Positions 48,118 to 59,930 of a stretch of 64,000 nucleotides of DNA are shown here, piece by piece. Each line of letters opens with the position of its first letter. Position 1 is the stretch's first letter. The stretch lies in contig NC_134982.1 in NCBI RefSeq assembly GCF_965638725.1, positions 42,460,799 to 42,524,798 of the forward strand, read 5' to 3'. The notes under the pieces were generated by a model. That model did no database searches. It was not told the origin of the DNA and was given only the letters and a program-made list of their open reading frames with translations. The position numbers were made by a program, and so were the translations under genes. The stretch comes from Aptenodytes patagonicus (Eukaryota > Chordata > Aves > Sphenisciformes > Spheniscidae).

Positions 48118-50231
48118 GAACTGCTGTGTCCCTGACTTAGCTGCAGCCTGAGCAGATCTGTAGGACCAAATGTTTGGTACCAAGGACCTAATGTACAGCC
48201 TTACGCACATTTGAGGAGTCTCATATCATGTTAGCTCTGGACTGGTCCTGTGCCTGAATGCTCACCAGCAGATTGAACAAATTAGGTGCACTCCTGGACC
48301 TCTCTTCTGCCAATTGATTGTTGTTTGAAAGAAATCCATTATGTGATCTCCCAAGTCTGCTCTGCAATGTGCACTGAAGTGCAGCGCATGGGGGCCATCA
48401 GAAGTTGCCCTTCAAAAGTGTACTTCAGATCCACACTAAACCACAAATGTAGACCCACTCTGAGAAACTGGCTCTGACAAGTGTAGATGACAATCTATTC
48501 ACTCTTGCAAGCTGCAGATTTTTTTCTGTGCTGCTCTCCTCCTTTCCCCTCCCCTTCCTCTCCCTTCCCTTTTTTCTAGACTTTTTTTCCCCTAGAATTG
48601 ATGAGAGTCAGAAGTTCAGAGACTTTCAGAAAAGCCAAAACCCCAGTCATAGGTCTGAAAGAGCAAACAGTGTTTTCCCAGGACTGACTGTGGGGTTTTT
48701 TTAATCATTTGCCTGCTTTAATCAAATTTTTGAAACACTACTGCAGCTTGTAGTGACTCGCTTTTAGTTCCAGAGCTTTGATGTTGTGTATTTGAGCTCA
48801 GGATCTGCACGAGTAACTGTCTGCAGAAACTGGCCTGTTCGAAAGTCTTGAAACTTGGCCGTGATAAATTCCTACTGTTGACCAGCTGCTTTTGTACATA
48901 AAAATTGTTCTATTCAGGTAACTGATTTGACATCTTCAGAAGGGTGTGGTGGAAGAGCCTTTTGGACTCCTAGTTTTCAATAGCTATTATAACAATGCCA
49001 GAGTCCCAGAAGGCTGTAAGGAAGTTTATGTTGTGCTAATATTTTAAAAGGTAAAGTGAATGACTGGGTAATTGTAGCGTGGCAGCTTAACATCAGTCCT
49101 GTGTAGGATAACAGAATGGGTGTTGGGGATTGACAAACTTAGAAAATTGCAGGTCTTTCTATATGTCTATGCTGCAGTTCAAGCAAGCGAGAGCTTAGGC
49201 GGTCATAATGGTTTGTGCTTTTTAGGAGGTTGGATTTACTGATCACCATGGGTTTTTACAACTTTTACAGAGCTAAAAGCTTTACTTGTCCAGAGAAGTC
49301 CATGTAACTTAATACCAACAGTAGCTATCTGCCTGACTGATTTGAAACAGTGCTGAATTCTGTAGTAAAGTGATAATCTTAACATAATCCTGTAGCAACC
49401 TACAGAGCTGTGAGAAATATATCATTCTTAAATACTTTCATCGCTTTTTAAATCCACTTCCATATTTAAAGTTAATTCAGTGGCTTCCTACCTTCATTTT
49501 AAAGCATGTTTCCATGAGAGAGATCACATCCTCAGTACTTTTGTCCTGAATTTAAGAAATTAAAAACAAAATGATGCTGTAGTACAGCAAAGAAAAGGGA
49601 AATCAGTATGTGTATGCTTATAAGGTCACTTATGCAAAGGTCAGATATTTGAAGAGAGGTCCAAACCGTTCCTTTGCCTGATGGATAGCAGAGACCAGAC
49701 CAGCATGGCTTTTAATTTGAGTTAAATACCACTAGAGAATAGAGCCTTAAATACCACACTTGAGGTTGGATGTCAGAAGAGAAAGGCATTCTGTTGTAGG
49801 AGGGATGGTCCTTCCTTGAAAAGGAATAAAAAGATAAAGCAGAATAACTTCAAATATCCCACTCCCTGGCATTATAGAATCCCTCTTATCCAGTTTTCAT
49901 GGAACATTTAAGAGGCATCTTATTTTCTCTTTATAAAACATAATAAAGCAAAATAATTAGGGCTTCCATTTCCTGGAGGGAAAGGGTCATGAGTGTCTTT
50001 GAAATACATTGCCTTAATAATAACTTCCAAGGATAAGTGAAAGGAGCCGTTGACTCTCAGACTGTCTGCAAGCAAAAAGGAGAAAACTGCTAATAGATGA
50101 ATACCTAAATATTTTAATTTCTTCAAGTATTGAAACATTTCAGATTGTACTGTTCTTCCTCTAAGTTTATACATGTGAAATGTATTTTACATTACAACTG
50201 CCATTTTTAGTTGCTGCTTTTCTCTGCTATA
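48118..50231. other. AT-rich spacer, nothing recognised
   Basis: No supported gene or repeat. The first 350 bases are slightly GC-richer. A pyrimidine-rich stretch lies at 48535-48600. Confidence 0.5.
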
Positions 50232-50316
50232 ATTCATAGAATCATAGAATCATTGAGGTTGGAAAAGACCTCTAAGATCATCGAGTCCAACCGTCGACCC
50301 AACACCACCATGTCCA

Positions 50317-51885
50317 CTAAACCATGTCCCTAAGTGCCTCATCTACATGTCTTTTAAATACCTCCAGGGATGGGGACTCCACCACTTCCCTGGGCAGCCT
50401 GTTCCAATGTTGAACCACTCTTTCGGTAAATAAATTTTTCCTCACGTCCAACCTAAACCTCCCCTGGCACAACTTGAGGCCATTTCCTCTCGTCCTATCG
50501 CTTGTTACTTGGGAGAAGAGACCGACACCCACCTCGCTACAACCTCCTGTCAGGTAGTTGTAGAGAGCGATGAGGTCTCCCCTCAGCCTCCTCTTCTCCA
50601 GGCTGAACAACCCCAGTTCCCTCAGCCGCTCCTCATACGACTTGTTCTCCAGACCCCTCACCAGCCTCGTTGCCCTTCTCTGGACACGCTCCAGCACCTC
50701 AACATCCTTCTTGTAGTGAGGGGCCCAAAACTGAACACAGTATTTGAGGTGCGGCCTCACCAGTGCCGAGTACAGGGGCACGATCACTTCCCTATTCCTG
50801 CTGGTCACACTATTTCTGATACAGGCCAGGATGCCATTGGCCACCTTGGCTGCCTGGGCACACTGCCGGCTCATGTTCAGCCGGCTGTCAACCAGCACCC
50901 CCAGGTCCTTTTCCTCCAGGCAGCTTCCCAGCCACTCTTCCCCAAGCCTGTAGCGCTGCATGGGGTTGTTGTGGCCGAAGTGCAGGACCCGGCACTTGGC
51001 CTTGTTGAACCTCATACAGTTGGCCTCGGCCCATCGATCCAGCCTGTCCAGGTCCCTCTGCAGAGCCTTCCTACCCTCGAGCAGATCAACACTCCCGCCC
51101 AACTTGGTGTCGTCTGCAAACTGACTGAGGGAGCACTCGATCCCCTCATCCAGATCATTGATAAAGATATTGAACAAGACCGGCCCCAAAACTGAGCCCT
51201 GGGGAACACCGCTCGTGACCGGCCGCCAACTGGATTGAACTCCATTCACCACAACTCTCTGGGCCCGGCCGTCCAGACAGTTTTTGACCCAGCGCAGAGT
51301 CCACCTGTCTAAGCCGTGAGCCGCCAGCTTCTCGAGGAGAATGCTGTGGGAGATGGTGTCAAAGGCCTTACTGAAGTCTAGGTAGACCACATCCACAGCC
51401 TTTCCCTCATCCACTAGGCGAGTCACCTGGCCATAGAAGGAGATCAGGTTGGTCAAGCAGGACCTGCCTTTCATGAACCCATGCTGGCTAGGCCGGATCC
51501 CCTGGTTGTCCCGCACATGCCTTGTGAGCGCCCTCAAGATGAACCGCTCCATAATCTTCCCCGGCACCGAGGTCAGGCTGACAGGCCTGTAGTTCCCTGG
51601 ATCCTCCTTCCGGCCCTTCTTGTAGATGGGCGTCACATTGGCAAGCCTCCAGTCGTCCGGGACCTCCCCCGTTAACCAGGACTGCTGATAAATGATGGAG
51701 AGCGGCTTGGCGAGCTCTTCTGCCAGCTCCCTCAGCACTCTCGGGTGGATCCCATCCGGCCCCATAGACTTGTGAGCGTCCAGGTGGCGTAGTAGGTCAT
51801 TGACTGCTTCCTCTTGGATTATGGGGGGTTCATCCTGCTCGCCGTCCCTGTCTTCCATCTCAGGGGGCTGAGTACCCTGAGGATT
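50317..51885 (-). pseudogene. CR1 reverse transcriptase, main frame
   Basis: This is the LINE pol-type protein that copies CR1 RNA into DNA at the target site. The frame is open for 579 codons (50317-52056); about the first 57 are out of the true frame. In-frame markers (residue numbers of the 579-codon frame): '[13 protein letters not shown]' near 99-111, 'NYRPVSL' near 155-161, motif A '[10 protein letters not shown]' at 225-234, '[11 protein letters not shown]' at 282-292, and catalytic 'FADD' at 313-316 (genomic 51109-51120). The C-terminus '[21 protein letters not shown]' segment reaches a stop at the position expected for CR1. All visible catalytic residues are intact, but the protein cannot be produced whole because of the upstream frameshift, the lost endonuclease and the lost promoter. 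Confidence 0.95.
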
Positions 51886-52412
51886 TACTGGTCTGCCTGT
51901 TAAAGACTGAGGCAAAGAAGGCATTGAGTACCTCAGCCTTTTCCTCATCCTCAGTGACAATGTTCCCCCCTGCATCCAATAAAGGATGGAGATTCTCCTT
52001 GGCTCTCTTCTTGTCATTAATATATTTGTAAAAGCTTTTTTTGTTGTCTTTAACAACAGCGGCCAGATTGCGTTCTAGCTGGGCTTTTGCCCTTCTCATT
52101 TCCTCTCTGCACGACCTAACGAGATCCCTGTACTCTTCTTGAGTCGCCTGCCCCTTCTTCCACAAGCGGTAAACTCTCCTTTTTTTCCTGAGTCCCAGCA
52201 AGAGCTCCCCGTTCAGCCAGGCCGGTCGTCTTCCCCACCCGTTCTTCTTATGGCGTACAGGGACAGCCTGCTCCTGCGCCTTTAAGACTTCCTTCTTGAA
52301 GAACGTCCAGCCTTCCTGGACCCCTTTGCCCTTCAGGACTGTCTCCCAAGGGACTCTCTCAACCAGCGTCCTGAACAGGCCAAAGTCCACCCTCCGGAAG
52401 TCAATTCCACTA
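51863..52412 (-). pseudogene. CR1 pre-RT linker region, shifted frame
   Basis: A 176-codon frame (51860-52390, first codon GTG) carries the conserved segment between endonuclease and reverse transcriptase. It starts 'DFGLFRTLVERVPWE' and continues through 'RRPAWLNGELL', the lysine/arginine-rich 'KKRRVYRLWKKG' and 'NAFFASVFN'. It then runs out of frame in the variable stretch before '[11 protein letters not shown]' of the main frame. One single-base-type frameshift between about 51863 and 51905 would explain the break. The conserved frame continues a few codons upstream of the GTG to about 52412, where the element ends. Confidence 0.9.
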
Positions 52413-55400
52413 CTTGGATGTGTTAATAATATAAAAAGATCTGATAAGGTTAAGAATGCATAACAAAAATATTTTAAATGGAATATACTCTTCTATGAAA
52501 ATCTAAGTGTTGCTATATAAGAAGAGAAGACAACCTACTTTTACATGAAGAACATTACTCAGAAATATGAGCTATCTGAAGTTTTTTTTTAAAGTCAGTT
52601 CTGTTTGGAAGGGAGACAAAAGCACTGTGAGGGGGAACAAATAATTTAAAAAAGACAACAACTGCCACCCTACATGTGTTTAGAAAATCTTTTATGTTCT
52701 GTTTTGCTTATGACTGCATCTTTAAATGCTGTTACAGTATATCCTTTCTTCCCATTGTATGTATTACTTGACTTGGACTGGCTTGCGTGGAGGTTCTAGC
52801 TGTAAATGTTGCATAGGGATGTGAAAAGTGTGTTTGGGTGACTCCCCTCAATTTTATTTGTTTTCTTTTGAACTCTCTCCTGTGTATTTGTGTTCTGTTA
52901 AGTTTCTTTTCTTAGTGGGTAGAGATTGGCAAGTGTATGGAAAGCTTTGTCGTTTTGACAGAATGCGTCTGGTCTTGATTATTATGATCTGGCAGTAGTG
53001 TGTGATCTGGTTAACTTGATTTGCATCAACAGATTTATTTTTTTTCTTAACCTGATGGGACCCCTGTGGCTGTAGCCATGCATCGCTCCCACCTCCCTTG
53101 CTCAGACTGTAATTTCTGAGCAAGCTGCCATTTGAGAGACAGATCTGAGGACCCTGAGCTGTGTACAGTGCAATTACTAATACTCTTCAAGTTCTGTTCT
53201 GAGCTGCAGATGTGGAGAAATGCCAGCCTTCATTAGGGTTTAATTATGTCTGGGGAACAGATTTCATGTGTAGTCGCCTTGGAGCAGCTAGTTCCACTAA
53301 CGGAAATGTGCTTGTGCTGAAAAGTAGGTCTCAGTCAGGATCTGCGTCAGTGCAGAGAAAAGGGAGTGATGTTGATGTCCTCCCTATTTAAATAACTAAC
53401 CTTTCTCTCATCGGCTCTGGGGAGGAGCACAGGGTGTATCTTGCTTCCTAAGTCACTGAAGATGCAGAAATTGATAATGTTTTGGGCTAGAAAAAACTCT
53501 GCTGTTGGGGAGCCTGGAACAGGCAGACAGGTCTGGTGAGACCAGTCAAATGCAGGTGGGTGCTGGTCTAGCCAGACAGGCCTCTTGCAGCTGGCGTGTT
53601 CGTGCCTAGTGGTGCATCTACTCTGGTGCTGACAAGTGGCCACAGCATTTCAGAAAGGTCGTAACAGTGGAAGATGTGCCTGAGAATTTTTTCTCTGATC
53701 ACTCAGGACTGTGCTTGAGAAGTAAATGTATGACATCCTTCCATGTAGTTTTGGAGAGGACCGTGGAGTTGTCTTTACAGTATAGCACTGTAACACAGTT
53801 GCAAATCTGTGAGAAAATGCAAGTGGCGGATAAGTTTTCCTTCAATCCTTTGGAAACTCATGAGCTCGTCTGTGCAGCTTTGGGGTTTTTTTAAATTTGG
53901 ACTGAATCAGCAGCTTGTCCTTGAAATAGAAGAAGTAAAAGTAACTGCAGGTGTTGTTAGAATTTGGTGGTTGGAGAGGAGATTGGGCTTACTATGTGGG
54001 CTAAAATGGTAACAGAAGAAGAGAAAGCTGTCCATGTAGGGGGGAGAAAAAAGTTAATTTTAATCTCCTGTAACCTACATCTGTGCATTCCTACTTCCTC
54101 CTCCTTTGCATCTGTTGTTTTGTTCCATAGTTTTTGTTTCTTGTGGGTTTTTTTTTCCTGAGAATTAAAGTTTCATAGATACAAGCTCAAATCTATTGAA
54201 GTAGTATTTAATTCCAGGAATATTGGAGCTTGAAACCACTAAGATTTTTTTTTTTTTTTTTTTTTTGGTAACTTTGTTAAGTTTTCAGCTGTGACTATAC
54301 CTTTAAATGAAATCTCTTTGTTAGTGGGATTTCACTACTTCTTCACGCGGTTTTGATAGCCTGCAGCCCTTACATGCTCTCACTTACCTAATTTCTGTGA
54401 ATGGAAGCAGATATGGGCTGTGATATCTTGCTGTCACTCAGAAAGAAGAGACAAACTAGCTAATACTTAAAACCTTCTTCTCAATAATGTAATCCGGGCA
54501 TACATCAGGTCCTTGAAAAGAAGCTTATGGTATGGCAGCCAGAAAGTGTTAATTCAGTTGTTTTGAATGGTGAGAAGCAGATGGAAAAGAGCTGATATGC
54601 CCCCCATAATCAAATACTTTGGAATTTTTCTCATTCTTCCCCAGTCTGAATAACATCACCACATCTTGCATATTGCCTTTGTCAAGCCTTTCTAGAAAAA
54701 GTCATTGACAAAAAACATGTAGTAAAGTGTAAGTCTAATCGAAATAACAATTCAAATAAGAGCTGTTGGTTTTGAGGCTTTTATTTTTCTAGGATGAAGG
54801 TGGGGAGGGATTGTAAAATCTAGTGTTTTCAGTAGCTAGGTATTACAGTTGCCAGGCAGTGGTACATTTTTAAGTACATGTTATACTATGAAAGGTAAGC
54901 AAGTCCTGTATCCCATCTATCCCACTTTTCCAGCTTAACTTGGGTTTAGCTCCTTTGAAACTTGTGAAATAAAATGAATTAAAGGATGATCAGGTCTCTT
55001 ACTTTTATGCTGTCTGAGCCATGATTGCTTTTCATGAGGGAGTATCCTTAGCTTGAAGCTCTCAGGGGAACAAGCACCTCAGAACAAATCCTTTTACTGA
55101 TCATATGACAGAATCTAGGAAGTTACTGGGGTTTCAGCACTATTTCTGTACTGTTTCAATGAGTTGATTCTGTACTTTTGGATTTGCGTTTGGGAAGGTA
55201 GGAAACAGATTTTTAGATTAAGATGTGTTGCTCAATTGTCTTGCTAACTACTAGATTTGTTACAGATGCATTTAAGAAGTGAAAAAGTTATTGCTTAGGT
55301 GTCCTAGAGGCTTTTTTTTCCTCCACATGTGTACTATTCTGCTACTTCAGTCTTTTTTTCTTTGAAACAATCTCTCCTGGAAACAGTATTCTGCAACTTG

Positions 55401-58400
55401 CTTCTCTCAGCTGAAGGAAGCTAATTAGACTAACGGACTAACTAGCTGGACTTTACTGTCTTTTGTTTAACTTGGGTTTTCCTGAAAGCTGCATATTTGC
55501 TGAAGAGCCTTCTCTCACATTCTATTAGACCCTTATTTTCTTGAAGAGATCTCAACACCATCCAAATGTTTCTGTGTACCTGACACAACCTGTGGCTTGA
55601 TTGCATTAAAGAATTCAAAAATCTAGAGTTTAACTCACTTGAAAACCTTGCTTTCCATAACAAAATTGATAAACTTGGTTTTCCCCTCACAGTGTCATTT
55701 CAAGTTATTAAAACAAGAGGACTAAGTGACTCAGAAGTTTCAACAGATACAGAGTGTTCTCAATCTTGATTCTTGGCTGATACGTCTTCTGTCTTGCTTA
55801 TATCAAAGATATGTTGCATCAAGACTGTGCAACACTGACCACCGAATACAGCTGAGTAAGATTGTCTCAACCAGAAAGGTTGGATGAAGTCTTTATGTGT
55901 CGGTAGAGGAGGAAAATCCAAGGGCTTTTTGGACATACTAGTTCTTACTCTCTCTGTGAGTGAAGCTTGAGGCGTTCTTACTCACCCTGAAGATAGCCAT
56001 GCCCTGCAGCTTACTGGATCATATTTTTTAGCTCTGTCTACAGTTGTTCTGTATTACACTGTTAATGGCATCTGAAAGGAGATGGAAAGGGTATTGGGCT
56101 TGCTGGGTCGATTTGGGGTTTTTTCTGTAGCATAGATCTAATCCCTCTTTGTTTAAATAGAGAGAAAGGCATAGTTTTCATTGCTATAAAAATGTCACTG
56201 GTGTAAAAGATAACATCATTTGCATTCAGAATTCATCACTGGAGAGTCAGCATTTTCCACTGTGCTCTCTGCCCTTTTACACAGAGGAGAAAAAATGATA
56301 AATTACAACCAACCATATGCTCAGATTTAGTAACGATTCATTTTTAGTAATTATACCTCTAGCAGAGATTGAAGCTAATCTCACATAATATTGATCTTAA
56401 ATGTTGTGAAAGAGAAACCCATATTTCCTTAGCTTAACTGTTATAGGACTTTTACTTATGATGCTTAATCATTCTGGTTGGTGAGAGCAGTCATATTTAT
56501 TCCCTCAACCAATTACAATCTGGGAATTGTGATTTATTTTTTTTAAGCGTCTTTGATCTAGTGTGTCTAATTGTTGTACTTTACTGCAGAGGTTGCCTGT
56601 GGATCCTTGTCAAGATTTTTCTCTACTGCTTTTGGTTCATCTCTTCTCTTTGGGCCATAATATCAGTTAACCTTCCTCTGGCAGCAGATGAATGGCTTCA
56701 GATACTCCTGGAGTCCATTGCCTCTGTTTCTTGTGTAGGCAGGACTTCAGTGTTAAAAGGTGGTGGGAAGGGTCTGTTCCTTTTCTGATCAGAGCACTCT
56801 CTCTCTCCAGTGCCCTAAAGCATTAAGAGATCTGGCCTGTCTGCACTGAAGATCACTGAATGGTGTTTCTTGCTCAAGTTTAAATTTTAGTTTTGAGTAA
56901 GATGGGAATTGGAAGGGGAGAAAACTGAAATGTTTTTTTGGGAGCTCATTAACTCTGGAAATTCTAGATCTGTTTACTATTAACAAAAGTTTGGGGTTCT
57001 TTTATGTCAGGTGCAGGTTTCTCTCAGCTCCCCTTTCTTTTCACGGGGGCAGACATGGGCCTGGAGGAAGGAGGCCCATGGGCAGGAAATTAAGGAGCTG
57101 TTAGGTTTTTTTTTATCCTATGTCTATTATGTTGGCTTCATCATTGACTGCATACCGGTCATCAGCTGTTCAGTGTGTTCGGGTTCAATGGAACTGGAAA
57201 CCTGGGTTTTTTTCAGATGTTCAGTTTAATAACTAGGATTCCTAAAGACTTGCAAAACGCTGCTTCTTACCTGTTTTAAACCCAGATTAAAAACAGGTCG
57301 AGGTGATTTGCATAGGCACTAAATAATTTCTGTTTTCAATAAGCTGTTAAATTTGTAAATATAATAATTTCTCTTTCTATTCCTAAAGTACTTTTCAAGT
57401 CTTACGAAAAGTTGTAAAGACATTTATCAGATAAATTGTTGTTTTTTTAAACTGGTCTTCTGTAGTTTCACCAGTTTATGTGCTGCAGTAGATGAGATGG
57501 GAATGTGCTTTTGAAGACTTGCAGCAGGGGTGAAGTTGTGTTATCAAAACAAAAAGTTCAAAAACATAAGTAGGTACATAGAATTAAAAAATGGAGAGTT
57601 AAAAATGCTGTTGAGCAAAAACATGCTATGGTCCTAGTACTCTGTTATCTGTTATCCGGGGAGTGATGACATTTCCAGGCTCCACAAGAGAGTTGTGTGA
57701 CTTGTTCAGGTTTCTTTAGTTATGATGTCAATTCAATTTAAAGAGATATTTAGGAGCTGATGTAAACAATTTTTAAGTTGGAAGCAGAAATTCAAATTAA
57801 TTCCCTGTAATCACAGGGTTAGTCTGAGATGATGTGGTTTAGGAAGTCTGCTGCTGGCACATGTTCACCCTTTCCACCACAGAATTTTATACCCTGGTGA
57901 GAGCCAAAGTAGATTTAGAAACAGTGGGAAACTGAAATCTGATGTATGATTTGCCTTTGAGTTACTCAGGTGCACTCTGTGGCTTAATCCAGTTCACCTC
58001 CATTCCAGTGTGGCTTGTGTGCTCTGTCTATTATTGTTCCATATGGATCTCTGGTGTTAATAATATAATGTTTAGTTGTGTTATGTATGGGGAAGTCTAT
58101 AACTACTCATATCTAAACAATAGATGTAATTATGTCTTCCCAAGAATTTGTAGGTTTTGTTTATTTTTCTGCTGCAGATTTAAATCCTGTGACGGTTCTG
58201 TTCCAGTAGCTCAATAGTTCTTTGGTCATAAATTCATGGTTTTATGTTTTTTTCCTCTGTTGTGCCCAAATTTTGACTTCTTTTGTGCTTTCATTTGTGG
58301 GGAAACCTGAATGGTAAGCCACTGGGTCTTGTGCCACAGTGCTTGATCTTCGGCTAGTTATAGTTCTCTTGTTAGGCACAGGACTTCTTTTAGGTGCCAT

Positions 58401-59389
58401 GGACAAGCTGATGTTGTAAGCATGGGCCAGTGTACAGCTCTCTTTTATTTTAATAACAGTATTTCCTTACTTTTTGTTAGGAATCTGTGTACTCTTTTAG
58501 GCTAGTTGTGATCAGAAAAGACTGATGCACGTAGAAGCTACCGCCTTTTGAAATTTACACACCTTACTGGAAAACAAAAGGCTTTTCTGTTGAACACCGA
58601 GTAGTGCATGGTTTAAACTTTGCTCCTGCTGAGTTCAGAAGCAGACCTGGGACTCAGAAATGGAAGCTTCCAAGGTTATTGCGAACAAAATTGGAGTAAA
58701 AGACTTCGCAGAAAATAGTAAAGGCAAATTACAGTGTTGAAACTAATGTGTTTAACTTGTTTAAAATATTACAGTGATACAAGAATTCCACAAGCACTTA
58801 TAGAAAATTTTGTGTGCAGAGCAATATTGTGCATGCAGCTTTTCTGCTTTACAATTACAATATTATGAGTGCTCATAGTTGTTCAGCGTCATCAGTATGA
58901 ACCAATGTATGTATGTGTGTACATGCGGTGGGGTGTTAATGTCACTTTCCAGGTGCTGCTTTCGCTGACTGGCAAGAAACATAAGTTTCACAGCTTTTTT
59001 TGTTTAAAGCTGTTTTGGATGAGCTTACTTAGCACATTGCAGCAGAAACAATCATGTTTCCCAAGCAGGTGCCAATTCAGAAAAGAGAGAGTCATCTAAC
59101 ACTCGAGAGGTGGGGGATTCTCTCTAAGGGTGCATTGCACATGCTGTTAAATTCTCAGCCATTTTATACCATAAGGGGTCTTTTAAAAAACAAGAAAAGA
59201 TTTTGAAGATGTGTCTCAAAGACGTGTGTTTGTTAAAAGACTATGTTGGTTTTTTGAAAGGTAGCTTGTGTTCGTATGTCTTACTGAGATAACTGTATCT
59301 GTACAAGTGAAACATTGGTGTATTGCTGGAGTCTGGAAAAACATAGGTGCTTTGTGAAATTCCTCAGAGAATGTGCCAAGACAACTTGC
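52413..59389. other. Intron-like, repeat-poor sequence
   Basis: AT-rich, without recognised exons or interspersed repeats. A 22-base T run lies at 54245-54266. Short frames (for example 53347-53643 minus, 57942-58217 plus) show no domain. Confidence 0.5.
54245..54266 (+). repeat. Poly(T) tract, 22 bases
   Basis: Uninterrupted T run with no recognisable retroposed body beside it. Confidence 0.9.
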
Positions 59390-59930
59390 ACTTGGGGTGT
59401 TGTACCTGTCAGACGCCACCTGGGTACTGCCTCCACTTTGGGTCCCCGATAAAGGAATGACACTGAGAAACTGGTGGGAGGTGAGGGGAGGCCACAGAGG
59501 CAGTGGGGCTGGAGCCCTTGCCCTGTGAGGAGAGGCTGCAGGACTGACCGGGGGTGGTTTAGCTGGGAGGAGCGACGGCTTTGGGGGCGCCCAACAACAG
59601 CCCAGGCGATGGAGGAGGTGCAGCCGGGCTTTTCACAGTAGTGTGTAGCAGGAGGGTGGGTTAGAGACAGCTGGCACATGCTGAAACAGGGGAAATTCAA
59701 ACTGACTATAAGGAAGAAACTTTTTACCCACAAGGACAGCCCAGCAGTGGAGCCAGGGTCCAGGCAGGTTGTGCTGTCTCCAGCCTTGGATGTTATCAAG
59801 TCCCAACTGGATAAGGCCCTGAGCAGCCTGGTCTGAGCTCAGAGCTGGCGCGCTTTGGGCAGGGCTTGGAGTGGAGACCTCCTGTGGTCCCTTCCTAACT
59901 GACTTATCCTGTTATCCTATATGTGACAAA
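59390..59930 (+). mobile_element. CR1 LINE 3' end, older subfamily
   Basis: Plus-strand CR1 order: 'gtactgcctccactttgggt', 'ccctgtgaggagaggctgca', 'tataaggaagaaactttttac', 'acaaggacagcccagcagtg', 'aactggataaggccctgagc', 'cctcctgtggtcccttccta'. It ends in a decayed tail ('atcctgttatcctat') instead of clean ATTCTATG units. Reading frames are broken. The antisense 172-codon frame at 59281-59799 is an artefact of the repeat. Confidence 0.9.

Larger units (their letters stand above)
50232..52412 (-). mobile_element. Long CR1 LINE copy, 5'-truncated
   Basis: On the minus strand it runs from about 52412 to the tail at 50232-50260 ('ttcatagaatcatagaatca' on the plus strand). It contains the linker region after the endonuclease, the reverse transcriptase, the C-terminal domain, a stop at about 50317 and a short 3' untranslated region. 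The endonuclease domain and first reading frame are missing, and the element begins at the codons for IDFRRVDFGLF. Low divergence from a working frame points to a comparatively recent insertion. Confidence 0.97.

Noticed and set aside
50509..51195. 228-codon plus-strand open frame
   Set aside because: It is the antisense of the CR1 reverse transcriptase coding region, and the real coding strand is minus.
59281..59799. 172-codon minus-strand open frame
   Set aside because: It overlaps the CR1 3' end in the antisense direction.
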